A DNA stretch of 64,000 bases from Bacteroidales bacterium UBA6851 (GCA_002451795.1 DKDJ01000011.1:186001-250000), one strand, 5' to 3'; shown: positions 1 through 9,300, counted from the stretch's first letter. The notes: generated by a model not told the origin, from the letters alone. A program made the numbers and translations.

Positions 1-38
1 TTGGCTGCAAAATTACTCATTTATTTTGTAAAAATTCT

Positions 39-46
39 TACATTTG
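39..46 (+). promoter_or_regulatory. -7 box (TACATTTG) for nadK
   Basis: Exact match to the Bacteroidota -7 consensus TAnnTTTG, ending 9 bases before the nadK ATG. No TTTG is present at the usual -33 spacing. The TTTG of the box also creates an in-frame TTG at 44 that should not be taken as the start codon. Confidence 0.55.
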
Positions 47-55
47 AGGTTCAAT

Positions 56-877
56 ATGAAGTTGGCATACTACATAAAAGAGGACAAACTGGCCGCGAAT
101 CCCGAGATTCCGGAACTTGCGGATAGAATCAGGGCTGCCGGTGTGGATTTGTATAGGGTTGGCGCTTCCACGGATGTGACTTCCCATACGGATGCCTTGC
201 TCAGTCTTGGCGGTGACGGTACTTTCTTAAGTGCCGCCCGTGTTGCGGTTCCGTGTGGCCTTCCCGTTCTTGGTGTGAATTTCGGGCGTCTTGGTTTCCT
301 TTCCGATATTGAGCCAGATGCTCTTCTTGATGCATTGCTGGATGGGAAGTTTGTAACAGAAGAGAGGGATTTGCTCCTTGCCAATGCCCCTTTTGCGGCT
401 GTAGATGGCTGGCCATACGCTCTTAATGAAGTGAGCGTATCACGTACCGGCGCTTCTATGCTGGGAATTGATGTCAATGTGGATGGCGTCCAACTTCCGA
501 CTTATTGGGCTGACGGACTGCTGATTGCTACTGGCACCGGTTCTACTGCCTATTCCTTGAGTGCGGGCGGACCTATTTGTACTCCGGACGCAAGGGTGTT
601 TATTTTGTCTCCTATATCTCCGCATAACCTCAACCTTCGACCACTTGTGATACCTAACTCCTCTGTCATAAAGCTTAGTGTTAGGTCTCGTGAGGGCAAG
701 GCTGTGCTTACGATGGACAATCGGGTTTTTCCTATGGAGAATTCTTCCACTCTTACCGTGAGTCTTGCGCCGGTCAGGCTCAAGCGGTGGTGTCTTGGAG
801 GTTCAAGTTTCTTCAATGCACTGCGGAGCCGTCTTTTCTGGGGAGAGGATATGCGTAACAGCAACATAACCTATTGA
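56..877 (+). CDS. nadK: NAD kinase
   Basis: Phosphorylates NAD to NADP with ATP in the cytoplasm; it sets the NADP pool used by, among others, the glutamate dehydrogenase downstream. The protein has the NAD kinase signature LGGDGTFL near residue 50, then NFGRLGFL, an NE in the ALNEVSVSR stretch, and TGSTAYSLSAGGPI. A length of 273 residues is normal for the family. The start is ATG 56: an in-frame TTG at 44 lies inside the -7 promoter box. The next gene, uppS, begins 10 bases after the stop, so the two are probably co-transcribed. Identity is secure from motifs. Confidence 0.95.
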   Translation: MKLAYYIKEDKLAANPEIPELADRIRAAGVDLYRVGASTDVTSHTDALLSLGGDGTFLSAARVAVPCGLPVLGVNFGRLGFLSDIEPDALLDALLDGKFVTEERDLLLANAPFAAVDGWPYALNEVSVSRTGASMLGIDVNVDGVQLPTYWADGLLIATGTGSTAYSLSAGGPICTPDARVFILSPISPHNLNLRPLVIPNSSVIKLSVRSREGKAVLTMDNRVFPMENSSTLTVSLAPVRLKRWCLGGSSFFNALRSRLFWGEDMRNSNITY

Positions 878-887
878 CGATAATAAC

Positions 888-1592
888 ATGAATAGAACAA
901 AACTTCCAGTACATGTGTCCCTGATTATGGATGGGAACGGCCGATGGGCCCAGAAACAGGGCAAGGAGAGGGTTTACGGACATCTTGAGGGCGTGGAGAG
1001 CGTACGCGATGTTATGGCCACGTCGGTGGAACTTGGTATTAAGTATGTGTCTTTCTTTGCGTTCTCGGAGGAAAATTGGAATCGTCCTAATGCTGAAGTG
1101 GCCGCTTTGATGGAACTTATGGGGAAGGCCATGTGCTCCGAGCTTCACACTTTTGAGAAGTATAACGTGAGATTTATGGTTCTTGGCAACCGGGAGCATC
1201 TTTCTGGTGAGCTGAAATCCACAATTGATCGTGTAAGTGCCGCCACGGCGGGAAATACGGGACTCACCATGATCCTTTTTCTCAGTTATAGCGGAAGATG
1301 GGACATAGTTCAGGCTGCGCGAAAGATGGCACACGATTTGAAAAACAATCCAAATTGTGGGACGGAGGTGGCTGATTTCAGTAGGTATCTAGTCACGGAC
1401 GGTATTCCTGACCCGGATCTTCTTATCCGTACGTCTGGAGAAAAACGTATGAGCAACTATCTTCTTTGGCAGTGTGCTTATACTGAGTTTGTCTTTACGG
1501 ATGTGCTTTGGCCGGATTTCAGGCGGGAGCAATATCTTGAGGCGCTTGATGAGTATGCCGTCCGGGATCGGCGTTTCGGAAAAGTAAAATAA
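888..1592 (+). CDS. uppS: Isoprenyl (undecaprenyl) diphosphate synthase
   Basis: cis-Prenyltransferase that builds undecaprenyl diphosphate, the lipid carrier for peptidoglycan and surface polysaccharides. Motifs: MDGNGRWA with the magnesium-binding Asp15, FAFSEENWNRP near residue 65, and the C-terminal RTSGEKRMSNYLLWQ followed by TDVLWPDF, which carry the substrate-binding Arg and Ser residues. 234 residues is the usual length. It lies between nadK and bamA, a common Bacteroidales order linking lipid carrier supply to envelope assembly. No separate promoter is obvious ahead of it. Confidence 0.96.
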   Translation: MNRTKLPVHVSLIMDGNGRWAQKQGKERVYGHLEGVESVRDVMATSVELGIKYVSFFAFSEENWNRPNAEVAALMELMGKAMCSELHTFEKYNVRFMVLGNREHLSGELKSTIDRVSAATAGNTGLTMILFLSYSGRWDIVQAARKMAHDLKNNPNCGTEVADFSRYLVTDGIPDPDLLIRTSGEKRMSNYLLWQCAYTEFVFTDVLWPDFRREQYLEALDEYAVRDRRFGKVK

Positions 1593-1598
1593 AAGGAT

Positions 1599-1606
1599 TA
1601 TATTTG
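1599..1606 (+). promoter_or_regulatory. -7 box (TATATTTG) for bamA
   Basis: Consensus TAnnTTTG ending only 6 bases before the bamA ATG, with an imperfect -33 (TTTC at 1574-1577). A transcript starting a few bases after the box would be almost leaderless. Confidence 0.6.
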
Positions 1607-1612
1607 CAGAAT

Positions 1613-4195
1613 ATGAATTTCGGAAAGATATTATCAGTTTGGGGATTGATACTTTGTGCCATGACAGCGGCTCAGGCACAGGACGGTGGTGTGGAGGTGG
1701 ATTACAACCATCCGAAGCGTTATGTGGTGGGTGGTGTCCGTGTAGAAGGAAACTCGTACTTCAAGGCCTCACAGATTATATCACAAGCTGGAGTTCGCGA
1801 GGGGGTTACCATTACGGTCCCTGGCGAGGAGGTCTCCAATATGGTTAGCCGGCTCATGCTGCAGAAGTTTTTCGATAGTGTGTCTGTGGAGATCGATAGT
1901 CTGAGCAGCGCGAGGGATACAGCCTATTTGGCTATCAAGATAAAGGAGCGCCCGAGGGTGTCACAATGGACTTTCTCTGGGGTAAAGTCTGGTGAAAGGA
2001 AAGATATTGAAGAAAGGGTCAATCTTAAGCGTGGTCGGGAATTCTCTGAGTATGTGGAGAAGACGACTTCTGATATTATCAAGAGATACTTTGCTGAGAA
2101 GGGCTTTCTAAAGTGCGAAGTGAAGGCTGAAGTCAAGAAAGATTCCATCATCAAGAATGCGATTCAGGTTAATTTCGCAGTCAACAAGGGCGAGAAAATC
2201 AAGATTAAGGACATAAATTTCATAGGTAATAACAATGTGAAAGAATACAAGTTGGCCAAGTCCATGAAAAAGACCAAGTCCAACAAACTCTACAATTTCT
2301 TTCACAGCAAGAAATTCAACGAAAAGGAATATCTCAACGACAAACGTGCTGCCATAAGTGCTTTCAATGAGGCCGGGTACCGTGATGCCAGACTTGTGAG
2401 GGATTCCATATACTATGTTTCCCCAAACAGGATTGCTATTGATCTCGTGTTCGATGAGGGCGACAAGTATTATTTCAGAGATATAAAGTGGACTGGAAAC
2501 TCTATCTACTCAACTGATCAGTTGAACTCCGTGCTTTCCATCAATAAGGGTGATGTCTATGATGTAGTTACACTTGAGAAGCGCCTTAGGGGTGGCGGCA
2601 AACAGACGGACTATGATGTCACGAAACTCTATAGGGACAACGGATACCTGTTCTTCAATATCAATCCTGTCGAGACCAATATCCAGAATGATTCGGTGGA
2701 TGTGGAGATTCGTATCGCAGAGGGTAAACAGGCTACTTTGGATAACATCATCATTAATGGTAACGATCTTACCAATGAAAAGGTTGTAAGGCGTCAGATT
2801 TTCACGCGCCCGGGATACCTGTTCAGTCAGACTGATTTTGAACGGTCCATACGTGAAATTGCTTCCCTTGGTCAGTTTGACGCTGAGGCTATTATGAATC
2901 CAGATACGGGATTTTCAATAGTTCCGAAGTCGGGCAATAGCACTGTGGATATTATCTACAATGTTACAGAGAAGCCCTCATCGCAGCTTGAACTCTCCGG
3001 TGGTTGGGGAGGAAAGACTTTCGTAGCTACAGTGGGTGTAAGCTTTAACAACTTCTCTACGCATCGGATGTTCGATAAGGGTGCATGGCGACCAGTACCT
3101 CTTGGTGACGCTCAGAACTTGGCTTTCCGCTTCCAGACCAACGGAACATATTATACTGCCCTTACTGCAAGCTTTACCGAGCCGTGGCTCTTTGGCAAGA
3201 AGCCTACTTCGCTGAATCTCAGTGCATATTATACTCGTTCCACCGACTCGTATCTTGCGCTCAATATATTGAGTAACAATCGTATGATGGAGGTGTTCGG
3301 TCTTTCTGCGTCTCTTGGTACGAGACTTAAGTGGCCTGATAACTATTTCGTCTTGTACAATGGCCTTAACTGGCAGACGTACAAGTTGAAAAACTGGTAT
3401 TCTGGGTATTTTATCTTCGACGATGGAATGGCCAACAATATCAACTATTCTATCACGCTTTCGAGAAATTCTACGGATCAGATCATCTATCCGCGTCAGG
3501 GGTCCGATTTCCAGCTGTCACTTCAGCTTACTCCTCCGTTCTCTTTGTTCAGAAAGCACGATATTGATGCTGACGGCAACAAAGTGCCGGTGAAGAGCTA
3601 TAAGGATGTCAATTACGACAATTGGTCTTCCAAGGATCGTTTCCGCTGGATAGAGTACCATAAATGGAAATTCTCTGGTGCCGTATATACTAAGCTCGCC
3701 GGTGACCTTGTGCTCATGACTAGAGCGCAGTTCGGATATCTTGGATACTATAACCGCAAGTGGGGGTATTCTCCGTTTGAAGGATTCCTACTTGGAGGTG
3801 ACGGAATGTCCGGATATAATACCTATGGGTCGGAAATTATTGCGATGCGTGGTTATGAGAATTACTCTCTTACTCCGTATGAGCCTTCAAGTTACAATTC
3901 TACAGGATATGCGTATGCCGGTAATATATATGATAAATTTACCATGGAACTTCGTTATCCTGTCATGCTCCAGCCGTCATCCACTATTTTCGTGCTGGCG
4001 TTCCTTGAGGGAGGTAACTGTTGGTCTGATATAAGGAATTTTAATCCGTTCCAGATCAAACGCAGCGCCGGAGTAGGTGTGCGCATCTATCTACCGATGA
4101 TTGGCCTGCTCGGTGTGGACTGGGGTTATGGATTTGACACAGTAGATGCCACAAAGAGAAGTCAGTTCCACTTCATGATTGGCCAGCAGTTTTAG
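1613..4195 (+). CDS. bamA: Outer membrane assembly factor BamA
   Basis: Omp85 protein, core of the BAM machine that folds beta-barrel proteins into the outer membrane. It opens with a signal peptide ending near AQAQD, has a row of POTRA domains over roughly residues 35-440 (patterns such as VEGNSYFKAS, INFIGNNNVKEYK, IKWTGNSIYS, IIINGNDLTNEKVV), and ends in a 16-strand surface-antigen barrel whose last residue is Phe (MIGQQF), the usual barrel signal. 860 residues fits Bacteroidota BamA. The start is ATG 1613; the TTG at 1604 is part of the promoter. The OmpH/Skp chaperone gene follows after 46 bases, a functional pairing since Skp delivers barrels to BamA. Confidence 0.96.
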   Translation: MNFGKILSVWGLILCAMTAAQAQDGGVEVDYNHPKRYVVGGVRVEGNSYFKASQIISQAGVREGVTITVPGEEVSNMVSRLMLQKFFDSVSVEIDSLSSARDTAYLAIKIKERPRVSQWTFSGVKSGERKDIEERVNLKRGREFSEYVEKTTSDIIKRYFAEKGFLKCEVKAEVKKDSIIKNAIQVNFAVNKGEKIKIKDINFIGNNNVKEYKLAKSMKKTKSNKLYNFFHSKKFNEKEYLNDKRAAISAFNEAGYRDARLVRDSIYYVSPNRIAIDLVFDEGDKYYFRDIKWTGNSIYSTDQLNSVLSINKGDVYDVVTLEKRLRGGGKQTDYDVTKLYRDNGYLFFNINPVETNIQNDSVDVEIRIAEGKQATLDNIIINGNDLTNEKVVRRQIFTRPGYLFSQTDFERSIREIASLGQFDAEAIMNPDTGFSIVPKSGNSTVDIIYNVTEKPSSQLELSGGWGGKTFVATVGVSFNNFSTHRMFDKGAWRPVPLGDAQNLAFRFQTNGTYYTALTASFTEPWLFGKKPTSLNLSAYYTRSTDSYLALNILSNNRMMEVFGLSASLGTRLKWPDNYFVLYNGLNWQTYKLKNWYSGYFIFDDGMANNINYSITLSRNSTDQIIYPRQGSDFQLSLQLTPPFSLFRKHDIDADGNKVPVKSYKDVNYDNWSSKDRFRWIEYHKWKFSGAVYTKLAGDLVLMTRAQFGYLGYYNRKWGYSPFEGFLLGGDGMSGYNTYGSEIIAMRGYENYSLTPYEPSSYNSTGYAYAGNIYDKFTMELRYPVMLQPSSTIFVLAFLEGGNCWSDIRNFNPFQIKRSAGVGVRIYLPMIGLLGVDWGYGFDTVDATKRSQFHFMIGQQF

Positions 4196-4241
4196 TTGAA
4201 TCACATATTAACATTAGAAATATTAATTAAAGTTTTTTGAT

Positions 4242-4802
4242 ATGAAGAAAATTCTTTTGATTGCTGTTTCGGCTCTTGTTGCCGTTTCGGCTTTTGCTCA
4301 GAACAAATTTGCACACGTCAATTTCAGTGAGCTTGTACAGCTCTGTCCAGATGCCGATGAGGCCAGGACCAAGATGAATGCCGCAAGCAAGGAGGCTCAG
4401 GAGACGTACCAGGCTATGATTGAAGAGTTCCAAACAAAATATCAGCAGTATGAGTCCAAAGCTTCTACATGGAGTGACTCCATTCGTACAAGCAAGGAAA
4501 AGGAACTTCAGGAGATTCAGGGACGTATTCAGGACTTCAGCCAGTCAGTAGATGCTGAGCTCCAGCAGCAGCAACAGACTCTCATGGCTCCTATCTACGA
4601 GAAGGCAAGAAAGGTGGTTGAGGATCTTGCAAAAGCTGGGTCTTACATTTATGTATTTGATGTCAACAGCATGCTTTACTACGATGATACCCAGAGCACT
4701 GACCTTACTCCAGCAGCAAGAAAGGCTCTCAATATCCCTGAGGGACGTACCCTTGAGACACTTCAGGCAGAACTTCAAGCACAGCAGGCTAATGCGGAAT
4801 AG
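4242..4802 (+). CDS. OmpH/Skp-family periplasmic chaperone
   Basis: Periplasmic chaperone expected to hold unfolded outer-membrane proteins and pass them to BamA. A clear signal peptide (MKKILLIAVSALVAVSAFAQ) is followed by the OmpH pattern FAHVNFSELVQ, a long charged, Gln-rich coiled-coil segment over about residues 50-125 (the tentacle helices), and the C-terminal strand region around YIYVFDVNSMLYY. 186 residues. The tail is rich in Gln and Ala. Only one OmpH copy is present here, while some relatives carry two in tandem. Confidence 0.9.
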   Translation: MKKILLIAVSALVAVSAFAQNKFAHVNFSELVQLCPDADEARTKMNAASKEAQETYQAMIEEFQTKYQQYESKASTWSDSIRTSKEKELQEIQGRIQDFSQSVDAELQQQQQTLMAPIYEKARKVVEDLAKAGSYIYVFDVNSMLYYDDTQSTDLTPAARKALNIPEGRTLETLQAELQAQQANAE

Positions 4803-4815
4803 TTTCTTTTAGACT

Positions 4816-6657
4816 ATGCAACATAAAATCATTGATGCCCATGACGTGGTAATCAGATTTGCAGGAGATTCGGGAGATGGTATGCAGCTCACCGGGTCTC
4901 TTTTTGCAGATATGTCAGCCATTTATGGTAATGGCTTGTCCACGTTTCCTGACTATCCTGCGGAAATCAGAGCTCCTCACGGTACTGTTTCTGGTGTGTC
5001 CGGATTCCAAGTTCATATAGGTTGTGAAAAGATGTCCACCCCTGGAGATTTCTGTGATCTTCTGGTGGCTATGAATCCAGCTGCTCTTAAGGCCAATGCC
5101 AAATGGTGCAAGCGTCACGCTATGATTCTTGTGGACCAGGACGCATTTGACGAGTCTGGTATGTCTAAAGCCGGGTTTAAGACAGACAATCCTTTTGAGG
5201 AACTCGGTGTAGAGGATCGTACGCTTATTGTCGCTCCTATCACTACTCTTACGGTGGAGAGTTTGAAGGATAGTGGTATGGATAATAAGGCCATATTGAA
5301 GTGTAAGAATATGTTTACGCTTGGTATGGCATGTTACATATATAACCGTCCGCTTGAATATATTTTCAAGTACCTTGAGAAAAAATTCTCCAAGAAGCAT
5401 CTGGAGGTGATCGAGCCAAACAAGAAAGTGCTTCGGGATGGATTCAACTATGCTGCTAATATTCAGATAATCGCTAATACTTATACTATAGAGCCTGCGC
5501 ATAATCTTGCTAGGGGAACCTATCGTAATATTACGGGAAACCAAGCTACTGCGTGGGGTTTGCTTGCGGCTTCTGAGAAGTCAGGTCTATCCCTTTTCTG
5601 TGGATCGTATCCTATTACTCCGGCGACTGCAATACTTGAAGAACTTGCCATCCATAAGAGCTTGGGTGCCAAGACTTTGCAGGCAGAGGATGAGATAGCT
5701 GGAATATGCACTGCCATTGGTGCTTCGTTTGCCGGTAACCTTGCCGTTACTACTACATCTGGACCGGGACTCTCTCTGAAATCTGAAGCCATGGGGCTCG
5801 CTGTCATGGCGGAACTTCCACTCGTGGTTGTAGATGTGCAGCGCGGCGGCCCTTCTACAGGACTCCCGACCAAGACGGAGCAGTCGGACCTCAATCAGGC
5901 ATTGTATGGCCGTAATGGAGAGTGCCCTATGGCGGTAGTTGCTGCCCATTCTCCGGCACATTGTTTCGATGCTGCATTTACGGCTGCGAAGATTGCTGTC
6001 GAGCACATGACCCCTGTTCTTCTTCTTTCGGAGGGCTTTCTTGGCAATGGATCTGAGCCTTGGCGTATTCCTCAGATGAAGGATTATCCCGAGATTAAGC
6101 CGCCTTTCGTGCGCGGAATACTTAAGGAGGGTGAAAAGTTTCATCCGTTCGAAAGAGATCCTCAGACTCTTGTGAGAAGGTGGGCCGTCCCGGGACAGAA
6201 GGGATTTGAACATCGTGTGGGCGGTCTTGAGAAGACGCATCAAGGTGTTCTTTCTACAGATCCCCTGAATCATGAGATGATGGTGCGTGAGCGCGCGGAG
6301 AAAGTCCAGCGTATTGCTGCCGACCTTCCGGAACTTCAGGTGATCAATGGCCCGAAGAGTGGAAGGTTGCTTGTTGTAGGCTGGGGTGGAACTTACGGGC
6401 ATATACTGTCAGCTGTGAGGGAGATAGGCGATTCTGTGTCTTATGCTCATTTTGACTTTATAGTTCCTCTTCCATCTAACACTGAAGATGTGCTGAAGTC
6501 ATTTGACAAGGTTCTTGTATGTGAACTCAACAGCGGTCAATTTGCGGACTATCTGCGCGCAAAGTTCCCACATGTGGAGATATTGAAGTACAACAAAATA
6601 CAGGGCCAACCGTTCCTTGTGAGCGAATTGGTGGATGCTATTAGAAAGGAGATGTAA
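4816..6657 (+). CDS. korA: 2-oxoacid (2-oxoglutarate):ferredoxin oxidoreductase, alpha subunit (gamma-alpha fusion)
   Basis: With KorB it interconverts 2-oxoglutarate and succinyl-CoA using ferredoxin. The N-terminal third (to about residue 190) is the gamma domain, starting with FAGDSGDGMQLTGSLFA. The alpha domain follows, with GNQATAWGLLAA, SYPITPATAILE and TTSGPGLSLKSEAMG. The C-terminal part carries VGWGGTYGHI. At 613 residues it has the gamma-alpha fused architecture common in Bacteroidota. It begins 13 bases after the chaperone gene and korB follows after 2 bases. I prefer 2-oxoglutarate as substrate because of the two-subunit layout and the adjacent gdhA; pyruvate or branched-chain oxoacids are not excluded by sequence alone. 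Confidence 0.9.
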   Translation: MQHKIIDAHDVVIRFAGDSGDGMQLTGSLFADMSAIYGNGLSTFPDYPAEIRAPHGTVSGVSGFQVHIGCEKMSTPGDFCDLLVAMNPAALKANAKWCKRHAMILVDQDAFDESGMSKAGFKTDNPFEELGVEDRTLIVAPITTLTVESLKDSGMDNKAILKCKNMFTLGMACYIYNRPLEYIFKYLEKKFSKKHLEVIEPNKKVLRDGFNYAANIQIIANTYTIEPAHNLARGTYRNITGNQATAWGLLAASEKSGLSLFCGSYPITPATAILEELAIHKSLGAKTLQAEDEIAGICTAIGASFAGNLAVTTTSGPGLSLKSEAMGLAVMAELPLVVVDVQRGGPSTGLPTKTEQSDLNQALYGRNGECPMAVVAAHSPAHCFDAAFTAAKIAVEHMTPVLLLSEGFLGNGSEPWRIPQMKDYPEIKPPFVRGILKEGEKFHPFERDPQTLVRRWAVPGQKGFEHRVGGLEKTHQGVLSTDPLNHEMMVRERAEKVQRIAADLPELQVINGPKSGRLLVVGWGGTYGHILSAVREIGDSVSYAHFDFIVPLPSNTEDVLKSFDKVLVCELNSGQFADYLRAKFPHVEILKYNKIQGQPFLVSELVDAIRKEM

Positions 6658-6659
6658 TT

Positions 6660-7679
6660 ATGGCAACATTGACATTCAAAGACTTCAAGAGTGATCAGGA
6701 AGTGCGTTGGTGTCCGGGGTGCGGTGATCATGCCGTGCTTGCTGCACTTCAGAGGGCTCTTCCTAAAGTGAGTCAGGCACTTAACTATGACAAGGAAAGA
6801 TATGTGGTGGTATCAGGTATAGGCTGCTCTTCTCGACTCCCGTACTATATGGACACATACGGATTCCATAGTATACATGGACGTGCGACAGCTATTTCGA
6901 CTGGTATTAAAGTTGCAAATCCGTGGTTGACTGTATGGCAGGCTTGCGGCGACGGTGATGCATTAGCTATTGGTGGGAACCACTTCATCCATGCAATACG
7001 GCGTAATATTGATATTAACATCATCTTGTTCAATAATCAGATTTACGGACTCACTAAAGGTCAGTATTCTCCGACTTCCAAGTTTGGCGCCATTACCAAG
7101 ACTTCTCCTTATGGTACTGTTGAACATCCGTTCAACCCTGGAGCTCTTGTTCTTGGAGCAAAGGGCACATTTTTCGCCCGTTCGCTTGATGTGGAACTGA
7201 AACTCAATGAAGAGATCATGACGGCTGCTGCATTGCATGACGGCTGCTCTGTCATGGAGATGCTTACCAATTGTGTCATCTTTAATGACGGAGCTCATAA
7301 GAATCTTTCTGATCCTGCTCTTAAGGCTGATAATACTATTGTGCTTCGTCACGGTGAGAAGATGATATTTGGGAAGAACCATGACAAGGGACTTATCTAT
7401 GACGGTAAGAAGATAAGGGTAGTGCATATCGGAGAGGGCGGATTTACAGAGGAGGATATCCTTGTCCATGATGCGCATACTGACAATATTGGCATACACA
7501 TGGCGCTTGCTGAAATGAAAGGCCCTGACTATCCTGTGGCTCTTGGTGTTATCCGTGATGTCAAAGATATTACCTACGATGATGGGGTGAGAGACCAGGT
7601 TAAGGACGTTATGGCAAAATCTAAGATTCACTGTGTGGACGACCTTCTTCATAGTGGCTCCACGTGGGAGGTTGAATAA
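6660..7679 (+). CDS. korB: 2-oxoacid (2-oxoglutarate):ferredoxin oxidoreductase, beta subunit
   Basis: Thiamine-diphosphate-binding subunit of the KorAB complex. The family pattern WCPGCGDHAVL stands near the start, then GIGCSSRLPYYMDTYG, HGRATAISTGIK, and the TPP/Mg signature CGDGDALAIGGNHF with the following NNQIYGLTKGQYSPTS. 339 residues is typical. No cluster-rich ferredoxin domain is present, as expected for two-subunit Kor enzymes. It is translationally close to korA (2-base gap) and is followed by gdhA, so 2-oxoglutarate made or consumed here is directly linked to glutamate. Confidence 0.93.
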   Translation: MATLTFKDFKSDQEVRWCPGCGDHAVLAALQRALPKVSQALNYDKERYVVVSGIGCSSRLPYYMDTYGFHSIHGRATAISTGIKVANPWLTVWQACGDGDALAIGGNHFIHAIRRNIDINIILFNNQIYGLTKGQYSPTSKFGAITKTSPYGTVEHPFNPGALVLGAKGTFFARSLDVELKLNEEIMTAAALHDGCSVMEMLTNCVIFNDGAHKNLSDPALKADNTIVLRHGEKMIFGKNHDKGLIYDGKKIRVVHIGEGGFTEEDILVHDAHTDNIGIHMALAEMKGPDYPVALGVIRDVKDITYDDGVRDQVKDVMAKSKIHCVDDLLHSGSTWEVE

Positions 7680-7716
7680 AATACTATAGAAATTACCACT
7701 TTTGATAACAATAAAA

Positions 7717-9060
7717 ATGAAAACACAAAACATTATGGCCCGTCTCCAGGCCAAGTATCCAGGTGAGAATGAATATCTCCAGGCGGTACAGGAGGTTCTT
7801 GAGTCTATTGAGGATGTGTACAACCAGCATCCTGAATTCGAAAAGGCCAAGATCGTTGAAAGGATGGTCGAGCCAGACCGTATCTTTACTTTCCGTGTAA
7901 CATGGGTGGATGATCGTGGTGAAGTTCAGACCAATACCGGTTATCGTATCCAATTTAACAGCGCTATCGGTCCTTATAAGGGCGGACTGCGCTTCCATCG
8001 TGCCGTATCTCCTTCTATGCTGAAATTCCTCGGATTTGAGCAGACTTTTAAGAATGCTCTGACCACTCTTCCAATGGGTGGCGCCAAGGGAGGTTCGGAT
8101 TTTGACCCTGTAGGAAAGTCCAATGATGAGATTATGCGTTTCTGTCAGGCATTTATGCTCGAACTCTGGAATTGTATTGGCCCTGATCAGGATATTCCTG
8201 CTGGAGATGTTGGCGTGGGTGGTCGTGAAATTGGCTACCTTTATGGCATGTATAAGAAACTTGCTCGCCAATATAATACTGGAGTACTTACCGGAAAGGG
8301 CTCTACATGGGGTGGCTCTATCCTTCGTCCTGAGGCTACTGGCTATGGCGCTTTGTATTTTACTCAGAATATGCTTGCGCGTATGGGAAAAGACCTCAGT
8401 GGGCTTAAACTTGCCATCTCAGGCTTTGGCAATGTAGCGTGGGGTGCCTGCAAAAAGGCTGTTGAGCTTGGGGCTAAGGTGGTGGCTATTTCTGGCCCGG
8501 ACGGCGTCTGCGAGATACCAGAAGGTATAACCAAGGAGATGATTGATTATATGCTTGTTATGCGAGCTTCCAATCGTAACATGGTGGAAGATATGGCTAC
8601 TAAATTCCCGGAGCGAGCACACTTTGTAGCTGGCAAGAAAGCATGGAGCGTCAAATGTGATATTGCTCTTCCTTGTGCATTCCAAAATGAACTTTCAGAG
8701 GAAGATGCCAAGGAACTCAAAGCCAATGGTACATGGTGCTGCTGCGAGGTTTCCAATATGGGGTGTCAGCCTGGAGCCATACATTATTTTCAGCACAATG
8801 GGGTTCTCTTTGCCCCAGGAAAGGCTGTTAATGCTGGCGGCGTAGCTACATCTGGACTTGAAATGACCCAGAATGCTTCACATATTAGTTGGAGCGGACA
8901 GGAGGTTGATGATAAACTCCACTTTATTATGAAGTCTATCCATGAGGCGTGCGTAAAGTATGGTACTCAGTCTGATGGCTCTGTAGACTACGTGAAGGGT
9001 GCGAATATCGCTGGGTTTATGAAAGTTGCAACTGCGATGCTTGAACAAGGAACAATTTAG
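7717..9060 (+). CDS. gdhA: NADP-type glutamate dehydrogenase
   Basis: Reversible reductive amination of 2-oxoglutarate to glutamate, the main ammonia-assimilation or glutamate-catabolism step. Conserved segments: GPYKGGLRFH, LTTLPMGGAKGGSDFDP with the catalytic Lys region, PAGDVGVGGREIGYLYG, the Rossmann element ISGFGNVAWGA, and NAGGVATSGLEM. 447 residues from ATG 7717 matches hexameric NADP-linked enzymes; cofactor choice is inferred from that similarity. An in-frame TTG at 7702 is the less likely start. It follows korAB closely and is followed by a hairpin that probably ends the transcript. Confidence 0.95.
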   Translation: MKTQNIMARLQAKYPGENEYLQAVQEVLESIEDVYNQHPEFEKAKIVERMVEPDRIFTFRVTWVDDRGEVQTNTGYRIQFNSAIGPYKGGLRFHRAVSPSMLKFLGFEQTFKNALTTLPMGGAKGGSDFDPVGKSNDEIMRFCQAFMLELWNCIGPDQDIPAGDVGVGGREIGYLYGMYKKLARQYNTGVLTGKGSTWGGSILRPEATGYGALYFTQNMLARMGKDLSGLKLAISGFGNVAWGACKKAVELGAKVVAISGPDGVCEIPEGITKEMIDYMLVMRASNRNMVEDMATKFPERAHFVAGKKAWSVKCDIALPCAFQNELSEEDAKELKANGTWCCCEVSNMGCQPGAIHYFQHNGVLFAPGKAVNAGGVATSGLEMTQNASHISWSGQEVDDKLHFIMKSIHEACVKYGTQSDGSVDYVKGANIAGFMKVATAMLEQGTI

Positions 9061-9113
9061 TTTCTGACGAGATTTATTTATGCAGTAGGAACTTTTTCCT
9101 ATATGTGACGGAT

Positions 9114-9162
9114 AGAGAGGACGGCCAACGAAATTATGGTCGGTCTCTCTGTTCGTTTTCTT
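9114..9162 (+). terminator. Probable terminator after gdhA
   Basis: An imperfect 13-base stem (9114-9126 with 9138-9150, AGAGAGG pairing with CTCTCT at its base) around an 11-base A/T-rich loop, followed by a T-rich stretch to 9162. It lies 53 bases after the gdhA stop. Folding energy was not computed. Confidence 0.5.
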
Positions 9163-9256
9163 ATGGGGACATTTTCGCACTGAGTGGGTTTGGAATGCGC
9201 CGCGGCTCTTCCGGAATCCCTCTCCTATCCTGTGTAAAATGGCGCGCCATCAAGGC
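9163..9256. other. Intergenic DNA left of the AbiE insertion; no gene seen
   Basis: G/C-richer stretch between the gdhA hairpin and the duplicated promoter copy. I find no convincing reading frame, promoter or RNA gene. It abuts abruptly the promoter-like repeat at 9257, and it lacks the upstream TTTG element that precedes the second repeat copy at 10656. Confidence 0.4.
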
Positions 9257-9300
9257 AATCGTTACATTTGTGAAACACAACTAAACCAATTTAATATGCT
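9257..9300 (+). repeat. Direct repeat, left copy: promoter plus leader plus ATGCT
   Basis: 44 bases matching 10656-10699 at 43 of 44 positions. It contains the -7 box TACATTTG (9263-9270), a small palindrome TTGTG-AAA-CACAA (9268-9280), the leader, and the first five bases (ATGCT) of the lipoprotein gene start. In this copy the ATG runs into a meaningless 20-codon frame that ends near 9358. No -33 TTTG lies upstream, so promoter activity is doubtful. Confidence 0.9.

Noticed and set aside
44..55. TTG start for nadK (likewise TTG starts at 1604, 7702, 10422 and 16514)
   Set aside because: An ATG follows within a few codons in each case; at 44, 1604 and 10422 the TTG is part of a -7 promoter box.
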